Source of the DNA: Nicotiana tabacum
Lineage: Eukaryota > Streptophyta > Magnoliopsida > Solanales > Solanaceae
Assembly: GCF_000715075.1 (NCBI RefSeq)
Contig: NC_134101.1
Span: forward strand, 30,013,322-30,077,321
Reading direction: 5' to 3'
Length of the DNA stretch: 64,000 nt
Part shown: one piece after another, positions 11,646-21,365 of the stretch
How the letters are laid out: each line of letters opens with the position of its first letter
How positions within the stretch are numbered: position 1 is the first letter of the stretch
Made by a program: the position numbers and the translations under genes
Notes under the pieces: model-generated
What the model saw: the letters and a program-made list of their open reading frames with translations, nothing else
Database searches by the model: none
Told to the model about the DNA's origin: nothing

Positions 11646-12525
11646 ATTTCCTTGGGTTGGATTGACTCTATACAATACTGAGTAACTAACTGTCAGTTGC
11701 ATTTTATATTGAGGGATGGATCTTCCCTGGGTTGGATCTACCCCGCACAGTACTGAGTGATTGAGTACTCTGAGAGTGCAAATACATGAGTTCTATTGTG
11801 TTGCATTGCATTAGACATGCATACTTGATATGTAGGCATAGAGAAGTATTTTTCCTCATTCCATATGATAATGAAATTTCTTATCGGTACTTAAAGTTTT
11901 TGAGAAAAATCACAGATTTCAGACTTTCTCATATTTTCGGTGATTTTTGGCAAAAGATTTGAGTTTTACTGCTATACTTGAAAAGGAAATGTTTATTTTC
12001 AGGAATTTTATACTAGCTGAGCATTTTATTATTGAGTTATTACTTGTGCTGCTTTAAATTGAATTGTTATGAGATGTTATTGGTTATTGGTGTGGACACT
12101 GACCTTGGTACAAGCTCATCGCTACTTTCAACCTAAGGTTAGGTTTCCTACTTATTGAGTACATGGTGTCGGTTTTACTCATACTACACTTTTGCACTTT
12201 GCGTATAGATTGTGTATGTTGATGTTGTTGTACATGGCATGAGCTAGCATTGAAGACGTACCTGTATTCCAGTCACATCTGCCTCTTGTTCTAGGTAGCT
12301 TTAGAATTTTTAAATTTGTTCATGTATATTTCAAATAGATGATATATTTTTCTATTTCACACCAGCTTTGTAAATTATAATCTTAGAAGCTCATTATTTA
12401 TACTACCAGTCCTTGGAGAGTGTATTAGAGTCAGTTAAATATTAATTGAATCGGATAGTTTTTATTTGGCTTACCTACGTGAGGTTAGGGGCCATCACGG
12501 CTAATTGGATTTTTGGGTCGTGACA

Positions 12526-13020
12526 TTCATTATCTCTACTCTTACTTGTTGACTTGAATTGGTATAGAAGAATTGCATAAGCATACACGTAATTAATCAC
12601 TCATATCGGTTTAAGAAGATGAATCCTGATATTATTGACCATTTACATGTACTCACATTTACTTGCCTTCTGTGTGAGAGTGGTTATATTCGCACATGAG
12701 TTGTCCGTGTGGACATGAATCATTATTATATTTGGCACATGAGTCATTCGTGCAGTTATAAATTGTAATGTGGGCACGAAATGCCAAGTGATTAGGGTTC
12801 ATAAGTTGGGACCCATGAAATGTGACTATGAGGGGAAGTACCTCGGCAAAGTCCTTGAACAAATCTTATGAGAAAGTGGTTACTCTTATTGAGTGTTAAT
12901 TGTTTTTCTTTACTTGATTTCATCAGACTTAAACTGTATTCAGCTTAGTCCACGACGTTATTACCTGTTGTATCTCATTGCTAATTGTTGCTTTTAGTTT
13001 CCTATTACCAGCACTGTTTC
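12526..13020 (+). other. Fragment of another LTR-like sequence
   Basis: About 495 bp between the end of LTR C and the integrase fragment. It has no open frame of note. Phrases such as GGGCACGAAATGCCAAGTG and a following CTCGGCAAAGTCC-type string look like a piece of a further LTR family, but no terminus is visible. Confidence 0.4.
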
Positions 13021-13613
13021 ATTAGATTTAGTGAAGGATGCCTTGGAAAAGGTAAAGTTGATTCAGGAGCGGCTTCGCACAGCACAGTCCAGAAAGAAGA
13101 GTTACGCGGACTAGAAGGCGCGTGATTTATTATTTATGGTGGGCAAGAAGGTTCTCTTGAAAGTCTCATCGATGAAGGGAATCATGAGGTTCAGAAAGAA
13201 GGGCAAGTTGAGCCCAAAGTTTATAGGTCAATTTGAGGTGTTGAGGCGAGTTGGGGAGGTTGCTTATAAGCTTTCTTTGCCTCCCAGTCTATCGGGAGTT
13301 CATCCCGTTTTCCACGTGTCTATGCTCCGGAGGTATCATGCTGACAAGTCGCATGTGTTAGACTTCAGTACGGTTCAGTTAGATGAGAGCCTGGGTTACG
13401 AGGAGGAGCCAGTTGCCATTATTGATAGGCAGGTTAGCCAGTTGAGGTCCTAGAAGATTTATGTGGTAAAGGTTCAATGAAGGGGCCAACCAGTCGAGGA
13501 AACAACTTTGGAGGCCGAGGAAGACATGCGGAGCAGATATCCACACCTATTCAGCACTCCATGTATGATTCTAAACCCGTTCGAGGACAAACTTTTGTTT
13601 AAGAGGTGGAAAA
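13021..13613 (+). pseudogene. Orphan integrase C-terminus with chromodomain-like tail
   Basis: The reading begins [13 protein letters not shown] and continues through the conserved [12 protein letters not shown] (here GQFEVLRR) and [12 protein letters not shown] motifs, which mark the C-terminal part of chromovirus integrase. The tail ([14 protein letters not shown], then a TAG) resembles the chromodomain-like end seen in E1. It matches the end of element D (20862-21345) but lacks everything upstream. It is followed by a degenerate purine tract and then by the 5' LTR of D, giving the order internal-LTR-internal-LTR. This fits unequal recombination or an array that lost its first part. Confidence 0.85.
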
Positions 13614-14334
13614 TGATATGACCTAACCGGTCATTTTGCTTTCTAGATCCCCATTCCCCTAAATAAGATTCCTTGTATGTTCTTTTACTATTTTATGACT
13701 TGCGTGGATGGTTAGTTCGAGATTTGGAAGGGTTCGGGTTGAAATCGGAATATTTGGTTCCTTAAGGTTGGCTAAAAGAGCTAAGTTTGACTTTGGTTAA
13801 TATTTTGCGTAAACGACCTCGGAATCAAGATTTGACGGTTCCAGTGGGTTCGTATGATGATTTTGGACTTGGGCATGTGTTCAGATCGGGTTCTGGATGA
13901 CTCGGGAGCGTTTCGACGCTTAAAGTTGAAAGTTAAATTATTGAAGGTTTTAAAGTTCTTTAAATTTGGTTTGGAGTAGGTTTTTGTGTTATCAAGGTCC
14001 GTTTGGGATTCCGAGCCTAGAAATAGTTTTGTATGGTGATTTAAGACTTGCACGCAAAATTTGGTGTCATTCCGAGTAGTTTAGGTATATTTCGGCGCGT
14101 TTGGAGCAAGTTGGAAGAATTTGAAATTCATAAGTTGAATCTATTTGGTTTTGGATTGTGATCATTAGTGTTGATGTTGTTTTCCGCGTTCCAAGAGTGC
14201 GAGCGAATCCGTTTTATGTTTACGAACTTGTGGGTATGTTTGGTCGAGGGCCCGTACAGGATTCGGAGGGTCGACGGGGCTTGTTAGCTTTGTGGAGAGG
14301 AGTTACTGGTGCCTGTCATCTGGTGCGTTCGCAC

Positions 14335-14590
14335 CTATGGTGGAATGGCCGCAGAAGCGGCACCGCAGATGTGTCGCCTTGCTCACAGAAGTGTAAAGAG
14401 GAGGGGTCCGCAGATGCGCAGGGAGGAAGCCTGGCCATGGTCGCAGATGCGCTAGTCGAGCCGCAGAAGCGGGCTCGCAGATGCGGTACTTGGTCGCAGA
14501 TGCGATGGGCCAGTGGTCGAGTGTGTTCCGCAAAGGCGGACAGTTGACTGCAGAAGTGGAGGTCCTCCAGCAGGTGCGGAAATACCACTG
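14335..14590 (+). repeat. CGC-N4-GCG array in the 5' LTR of D
   Basis: About ten units, mostly CGCAGATGCG and CGCAGAAGCG, often inside CCGCAGAAGCGG. The 3' LTR has the matching array at 22020-22275. Confidence 0.85.
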
Positions 14591-14600
14591 GGAAGAAGGG

Positions 14601-15110
14601 TTCATTTAAGTCGGGAGATAAACCATTTTTGACTCATTTCTCTCATTCGTTGGGCGATTTTGGAGCTTTTGGAGAGGGGGTTTCACCTAGCACTTTGAGG
14701 TAAGTGATTTCTATACAATAGGAGTTTAAAACATAGATTATAGGTAGATTTTAACATGAAAGTTTGTGAAAATCATGGGTTTATATGGATAACCCCAGGT
14801 TTGATAAAATAAAATGGGATTTACCCACGAAAATAGTTATGGGATTGAGTGAAAATTATATATTTGACTTGTGAGGTTATGGGTAACAACTTTCTTCAAA
14901 TATTTTTGGAATCCGGGTACGTGGGCCCGGGGGTGAATTTTAAGAATCTTCCGATATGGGTTGGGTAATTATTCTAATAGTTAAATTATGAATTTTGGAA
15001 CATATGTTGATTTATCTATACAACATTTGACTATTTTTGGATTCTTCGGCACCGAGTTGAGGCTTAAAGCGAATTTGAGACCGGAAAGTGAGCATTGAGA
15101 CGAGGTAAGT
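14601..15110 (+). promoter_or_regulatory. Candidate promoter-splice module in the 5' LTR of D
   Basis: TTTAAG (14605) lies 95 bp before donor GAG/GTAAGT, with the intron starting at 14700. The second donor GAG/GTAAGT is at 15102-15110, about 405 bp later. The intermediate acceptor is unclear in this family; the AG at 15055-15056 is the nearest candidate and would give a 48-nt exon. Both donors are intact in both LTR copies. Confidence 0.45.
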
Positions 15111-16329
15111 CTCTTGCTTAACCTTGTAAGAAGGAACTCATCCCCTTAGGTGTATTTTTGTTGCAAATTATCTTGTGTGGGGAGCTACGTATGCACTAGA
15201 TGACGAGAGTCCGTGCATAGCTATATATTCCATATGATATCCGGGTAGTCTTAGATCTACATCATGCTTTGTTTACACTGTTATGTTGATTACTCTTATT
15301 AGTTGTCCTAAATAAAATCGAGATTAAGGATTTTTAGATTTAAAATCCCCAGTTTGGATTTCGTATGTTTGGGAAGGATTGAACAAATTTTATAATAACT
15401 TTGAGAAATCTATGTTCACTCGTGTCGCAAGTATTTCCGCGAGCGAGGTAAATTCCTCTACTCGTATGGGAGCGGGCCGTTCACCTCGGCATGTTAATAG
15501 ATGAATCTATTGTTCGTGTCGTTCGATCCTTGGCAGTGCATAATATATTTATGGATCGGGCCATACGACCTTAGCATAAATCGTGCGTGATAATACTCGG
15601 AGCCTAATTTTACTTGATATTAATTTATGACTTGAGCGGTTATAATTATTTAAATGAAATGAATTGACTCGGAATTTGTTGATAGTGAAAGAATTATTAT
15701 ATTCTTCTTTTTACTGAGTTATATTAATTGTTTTACATAATCCATGCTTATTTATAGTTCCTGTATTTTATTGTTAGCCCATAGTAAGTGTCGAAATCGA
15801 CCCCTCGTCACTACTTCTTCGAGGTTAGACTTGATATTTACTCGGTACATGTTGTTTATGTACTCACGCTACACTTCTGCACTAACCGTGCAGGTTTTGA
15901 GGCAGGTGCATCTGGTAGTTACCCCAGCGCACACCCCTGATACTCCGAGGCTGAGCGGTGAGCTGCCTTCCGAGCCGTTCTGCAGCACCCAAAGTCTTTC
16001 TTTTGTGTTTTGCTTTTTGTCTACTTTATTTCGGACAGTACTTTAGTGTTTTGTATATTCTACTAGTAGCTCATACACTTGTGACACCACGTCTTTGCAC
16101 ACACACTAGTAAACTTTATGGTTTGTGATTTTTACTATTGTTATGATTGCACTTAGCTGCTTTCGTCTTACTTATTTAAATTTGTTGTTTCATTACCTTG
16201 TTATTAATGGAATTTAATTACTTGAAAACTTATTAAAAGGAGTAATCACGTGGTTAGTTCATTGTTGGCTTGTCTAGCGGCGGAGCTGGGCGCCATCACG
16301 GCCTATAGAAGAGTTGGGTCGTGACAATA

Positions 16330-16341
16330 TGGTATCAGAGC
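16330..16341 (+). other. Primer-binding site of element D
   Basis: TGGTATCAGAGC, complementary to the initiator-Met tRNA 3' end, starts 3 nt after the LTR. Confidence 0.92.
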
Positions 16342-16496
16342 ACTAGGTTCACGTAGGTCTCACAAGTTTTGAGTAGGCCTAATAGAGTCTTGTGGATCAG
16401 TGCGGAGGCATCCGTACTTATCTTTGAGAGGCGATAGGGTGTTAGGAAACTACTCTTTCTTCATCTCATATCGTGCAGTTGATGTTGTGCTAAGTA

Positions 16497-16518
16497 TCTT
16501 TCTCTTTTTCTCTCACAG
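16497..16518 (+). promoter_or_regulatory. Candidate 3' splice acceptor touching the gag ATG (D)
   Basis: An almost pure pyrimidine run ends in CTCTCACAG directly before ATG at 16519. It has the form of a strong plant 3' splice site, and the same arrangement precedes gag in E1 and E2. Joined to the LTR donor at 15104 it would remove about 1.4 kb including the PBS. Confidence 0.5.
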
Positions 16519-17913
16519 ATGGTGAGAACGCGTGCAGCAGATGTACTCGTTCATGGAGGAGCTGCTCCCCCTGTTGCTAGAGGCCGAGGAAGGGCTCCAA
16601 CTCGTGGTAGAGGACGAGGATGTCCCAAAATTGTTAGAGATGTGCCACCAGTGGATCCAGTAGAGGATTCTATTATTGAGGAGCAGGGCAAGGTGCCTGC
16701 AGCAGAGCCAGCCCCGGTGAATTTCATGTCCGCACCAGGATTCCAGGAGGTCATGGGTCGTATGCTACAGTTCATGGATTCTATGACTCACGCTGGTTTA
16801 TTTCCAGCAGACCCAACCACATCTCAGGCGGGAAGGGGAGCACATACCCATACCGCTCATACTCCAGGGCATGCAGCTGTCGTATATCAGACCCCGAGCG
16901 CATTACCCGTGGGCGGAGCTCAGCCAGTTGCAGCAGCTATACCTGAGCACATACCAGTTGTGGACGGCAATCTGTAAAGGCTATTGGACAGATGGACTAG
17001 GCGATATCCTCCTGTCTTTGGAGGTGAGCGACATGAGGACCCGCAGAACTTTATTGATCGGTGTAGGGAGAGATTGCACAACATGAGGATATTGGAGTCC
17101 TATGGGGTAGACTTTACCACCTTTCAGCCGTAGGGCAGGGCACGTAGATGGTGGCAGTCTTATCTTCTCAGCAGACCAGCAGGTTCTCCTCCCATGATTT
17201 GGGATCAGTTCACACGCCTCTTCTTGGATAAATATATCCTACCCTCTCAGAAGGAAGAGTTGTGATTTCAGTTCGAGCAGCTCCAGTAGGGCCAGATGTC
17301 GATGACCGACTATGAGGTGAGATTCTCTGATTTGTCTCGCCATGCATTTATGATACTTCCGACCAATGAAGAGAGAGTGCGGAGGTTTGTTGCAGGTTTG
17401 CACTCTACTAGCCAGGACACTATGGCCCGAGAGGTTGAGATGGGGACTTCTTACGAGCTAGTTGTAGAGATAGCTCGGAGGATCGAGGGTGCACTCCAGC
17501 GTGATCGGGAGCAGGCTACAAAGGATAAGCGGTTTCGGTAATCTGGAGAGTTCAGTGGTGCCCCGGCTGAGGGCAGGGGTCAGTTCATGAGGGGTTAGTC
17601 TAGCAGGCCCACATATCCAGCAACACCGCCTCCTCGGGGTGCTCCAGTGCGGCCCTATTATAGCGCCATGATAGAGAGTTCCTACCGGCCACAAGCTATT
17701 CAGGGTTCCTCCAGTGTGTATTCAGGACATCAGGGTTAGACTTCTGGTCAGCAGTCTACCGTTCTGAGGGGTTGTTACGAGTGCAGGGATCCTAGCCATA
17801 TGAAGAGGTTTTGTCCTAGACTTCAGGGCAAGGCAGTATAGCAGGATCACCAGCCTAATATTACAGCACCAGTTGCCGCACCAGTCGTTCGGCCGCCCAG
17901 AGGTAGAGGGAAG
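16519..17913 (+). pseudogene. gag of element D (broken)
   Basis: The start MVRTRA is shared with E1 and E2. An Arg/Gly-rich stretch follows, then the retrotransposon gag domain (readable as DPQNFIDRCRERLH about 17038-17078 and MSMTDYEVRFSDLSRHA from 17296) and a CCHC zinc knuckle at 17773-17814 (C-x2-C-x4-H-x4-C). A TAA at 16975 and several TAG codons (for example 17131, 17288, 17839) interrupt it. Most stops replace CAG Gln codons. Gag would form the particle and bind genomic RNA. Confidence 0.85.
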
Positions 17914-18596
17914 GTGGGTAAGGGTCGTCCTAGAGGTGGAGGTCAGACAGGTGGCGCTCCAGCTAGATTCTATGCGTTTTCAGACAAACCAGATGTAGTG
18001 GCCTTAGATACCATGATCACAGGTATTATTTCTATCTGCGGTATGGATGCTTCACTACTATTTAATCTAGGGTCTACCTATTCGTATGTTTCAGCTCTGT
18101 TTGCTCATTTCCTGGGTGTTACTCGGGAGTCTTGGGGTACTCCTATTTATGTTTCCACTCTAGTAGGTGATTCTGTTGTTGTGCATCGAATCTACCGGTC
18201 CTCCATTGTTACTTTCTATGGTTATGAGACCCGAGAGGATCTATTGTTGCTTGATATGACCGACTTTGAGGTCATCCTAGGCATGGATTGGTTGTCTCCA
18301 TATCACGCCACCCTTGCTTGCCATGACAAGACTGTTACCTTGGCGATGCTAGAGTTGCCTAGATTGGAGTGGAAGGGTTCGTCTGTCAGTACATCTAGTC
18401 GGGTTATCTCCTTTCTGAATGCTCAACACATGGTCAAGAAGGGGTGTTTGACTTATCTAACTTATGTTCGAGATACTACTGTAGAGACTCCGATGATTGA
18501 TTCAGTGCCTGTGGTCCGGGAGTTCTCCGATGTATTTCCTTCTGATCTGCCAGGCATACCACCAGATCGTGATATTGATTTCTGTATTGATTAGGC
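17914..18596 (+). pseudogene. Protease region of element D
   Basis: A 226-codon open stretch covers the aspartic protease and the linker to RT. The active-site motif expected as LFDPGST reads LFNLGST, with the catalytic Asp replaced by Asn at 18064-18066. The flanking signatures VILGMDWLS and VVREFSDVFP are intact. A TAG at 18592 ends the frame just before RT. The Asp-to-Asn change would abolish catalysis. Confidence 0.88.
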
Positions 18597-20130
18597 ACCC
18601 GGTACCCAACCTATCTCTATCCCACCGTACCGCATAGCTCCGAAGGAGTTGAAGGAATTAAAGGACCAGCTTGAGGAGTTTCTACCAAAGGGGTTTTTCA
18701 GACCGAGTGTGTTGCCTTGGGGTGCACTGGTGTTTTTTCTGAAGAAAAAAGATGGGACTATACAGATATGCATTGATTACCGCCAGTTGAACAAAGTTAC
18801 CATTAAGAACAAGTACCCGTTGTCGCGTATCAATGATTTATTTGACCAGTTGCAGGCTGCTAGGGTGTTCTCTAAGATCAACTTGAGATCGGGGTACCAT
18901 CAGTTGATGATTCGAGATTCGGATGTTCCGAAGACGGCCTTCCGAACTAGATATAGCCATTATGAGTTTCTAGTGATGTCCTTCGGTTTGACTAATGCCC
19001 CGGCGGCGTCTATGGATTTGATGAACCGGGTGTTTAGGCCATATATTGATTCGTTTGTCATTGTCTTCATTGATGACATTTTGATCTACTCACGTAGAAT
19101 TGAGGAGCGCGAGCAGCATTTGAGAGTGGTGTTTCAGACCTTGCGAGAACAGAAGCTATATGGTAAGTTCTCCAAGTGTGAGTTATGGTTAGATTCTGTG
19201 GCATTCTTGGGACATGTTGTATCAGGTGAGGGTATTAAGGTAGATCCCAAGAAGATCGAGGCAGTTCAGAGTTGGCCTCGTCCTACCACAGCGACTGAGA
19301 TTAGGAGCTTCCTGGGGTTAGCAGGTTATTATCGTCGGTTTGTGAAGGGTTCCTCATATATTGCAACATCTTTAACTAGATTGACCCAGAAGGGTGCTCC
19401 GTTCCGATGGTCCGATGATTGTGCGGCGAGATTTCAGAAGCTCAAGACCGCATTGACTTCAGCACCAGTGTTAGTGTTACCTTCCTGTTCAAGGATGTAT
19501 ACAGTGTATTGCGACACTTCACGTGCTGGTTTGGATTGTGTATTAATGTAGGAGGGCTGAGTTATTGCATATGCTTCACGCCATCTGAATCCCCAAGAGA
19601 AGAATTACCTCGTACACGATTTGGAGTTGGCCATTATTCATGCACTTAAGATCTGGAGGCATTATCTTTATGAGATATCCTGTGAGGTATACACCGATCA
19701 TCGCAGGTTGCATCATTTGTTCAAGTAGAGGGATCTAAATTTGAGGTATTGCAAGTGGCTTGAGTTACTAAATGATTATGATATTACCATCCTATATCAT
19801 TCGGGCAAGGCGAATGTAGTTGCAGATGCCTTGAGAAGAAAGGCGGAGAGTATGGGTAGTTTGGCATTCTTTTCGGCCTAGGATAGGCTGCTAGATTTGG
19901 ACATTCAGTCCTTGGCTAACAGACTTGTGAGGTTGGATATCGAGTTTTTGCATGCTTTGTCGCCCAGTCTTCACTATTCGAGCATATCAAGGCTCGCCAA
20001 TTTGATGATCCACAGTTGTTGGTTCTTAGAGAGACGGTACTGCAGGGTGGTGTCAAGGAGGTTACTATCAGTGAGGATGGTGTTCTACGACTTCAGGGTC
20101 GTCTATGTGTTCCTAACATTGATGGCTTAA
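18597..20130 (+). pseudogene. Reverse transcriptase and RNase H of element D
   Basis: The largest open part is 18649-19551. RT motifs include [19 protein letters not shown], a motif A that reads KINL instead of KIDL (Asp to Asn at 18880-18882), SFGLTNAPA, and the FIDDIL catalytic box at 19066-19080. RNase H follows (VYCDTS, ending at the readable [19 protein letters not shown] near 19790-19850), interrupted by TAG at 19549 and 19727. Loss of the motif A Asp makes RT inactive. Confidence 0.9.
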
Positions 20131-21345
20131 GAAGATCTTAGAAGAGGCACACAGATCTCGGTATTCTATTCATCCAGGTACTACGAAGATGTATCGTGAC
20201 CTGAGGCAGCATTATTGGTGGTGGAGAATGAAGAAGGACATAGTTGAGTATGTAGCGAGGTGCCTTAATTGCCAGTAGGTTAAGTACGAGAACCATAGGC
20301 CAGGTGGCCTACTCCAGCAGATGGTTATACCTGAGTGAAAATGGGAGCGCACTTTTATGGATTTCGTAGTTGGATTTCCGCGGACCTTGCGGAAGTTTGA
20401 TGCAGTTCGGGTCATTGTTGACAAGTTGACCAAGTCGGCACACTTCATTCCGTTTGTTACCACATAGTCTTTAGAGAGGTTGGCTCAGATTTATATTCAG
20501 GAGACTGTTCGGTTGCACGGTGTTCCTGTCTCCATTATATCAGATAGAGGCCCTTAGTTTACTTCGCATTTCTGGAGGGCAATACAGAGTGAGTTGGGGA
20601 CCCGAGTAGAGCTCAGCACAGGCTTTCATCTGCACACCGATGGGCAGTCAGAGCCGACGGTTCAAATCTTAGAGGATATGCTCAGAGCATGTGTGATTGA
20701 CTTTGGAAGGCAATGGGATCGATTCTTGCCTTTGGCCGAGTTTGCTTACAACAACAGTTATCAGTCTAGCATCAAGATGGCTCCATTTGAAGCTTTATAT
20801 GGTCGGTGATGTCATTCACCCATCGAATGGTTTGAGCCCGGCGAGGCTAAGTTATACGTTACTGATTTAGTGAAGGATGCCTTGGAAAAGGTAAAGTTGA
20901 TTCAGGAGTCTCTTCGCACAGTACAGTACAGACAAAAGAATTATGCAGACCAGAAGTCGTTTGATTTATCATTTATGGTAGGCGAGAAGGTTCTCTTGAA
21001 AGTCTTGCCGATGAAGGGAATCATGAGTTTCGGGAAGAAGGGCAAGTTGAGCCCAAGGTTTATAGGTCCATTTGAGGTGTTGAGGAGAGTTGGGGAGGTT
21101 GCTTATGAGCTTGCTTTGCCTCCCAGTCTATCGGTAGTTCATCCGGTTTTTCATGTGTCTATTCTCCGGAGGTATCCTGCCGACAGGTCGCATGTGTTAG
21201 ACTTCAGCACAGTTATGTTAGATGAGAGCCGCCGACGAGTCGCATGTGTTAGGCTCATGGGTTACGAGGATGAGCCAGTTGCCATTGTTGATAGGCATGT
21301 TTGCCAGTTGAGGTCCCAAAAGATTTATGCGGTAAAAGTTCAGTA
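20131..21345 (+). pseudogene. Integrase of element D with chromodomain-like C-terminus
   Basis: The HHCC zinc-binding segment is readable at about 20140-20280, ending CLNCQ followed by TAG. The catalytic core shows MDFVVGFPRTLRKFDA, SDRGP then a TAG, and TDGQSE. The C-terminus (20870-21346) has [20 protein letters not shown] and VHPVFHVS. A 27-bp insertion near 21230-21256 partly repeats the preceding GTCGCATGTGTTAG stretch and adds nine residues without a frame break. At least four stops interrupt the domain. Confidence 0.88.
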
Positions 21346-21365
21346 GAGGGGCCAACCAGTCGAGG

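Larger units (their letters stand above)
9975..12525 (+). repeat. LTR C fragment (5'-truncated)
   Basis: It matches the reverse complement of the solo LTR at 43808-46918, starting about 600 bp inside that LTR, and ends GGGTCGTGACA. Where A, B, D and E carry CGC arrays, C has repeated TTTAGCGACCAGAT units (10415-10475). TATTAAG (10481), a mutated donor GAGATAAGT (10577), acceptor GTGACTAG (10923), a 67-nt mini-exon and donor GAGGTAAGT (10988) follow. Its 5' end was probably lost when B arrived. Confidence 0.75.
13614..16326 (+). repeat. 5' LTR of element D
   Basis: It starts TGATATGACCTAACCGGTCA (a perfect ATGACC/GGTCAT inverted repeat) and ends GGGTCGTGACA next to the PBS. It carries a CGC array (14335-14590), TTTAAG (14605), donor GAGGTAAGT (14697), second donor GAGGTAAGT (15102) and a CCTCG/CGAGG hairpin (15803-15824). 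Confidence 0.9.
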
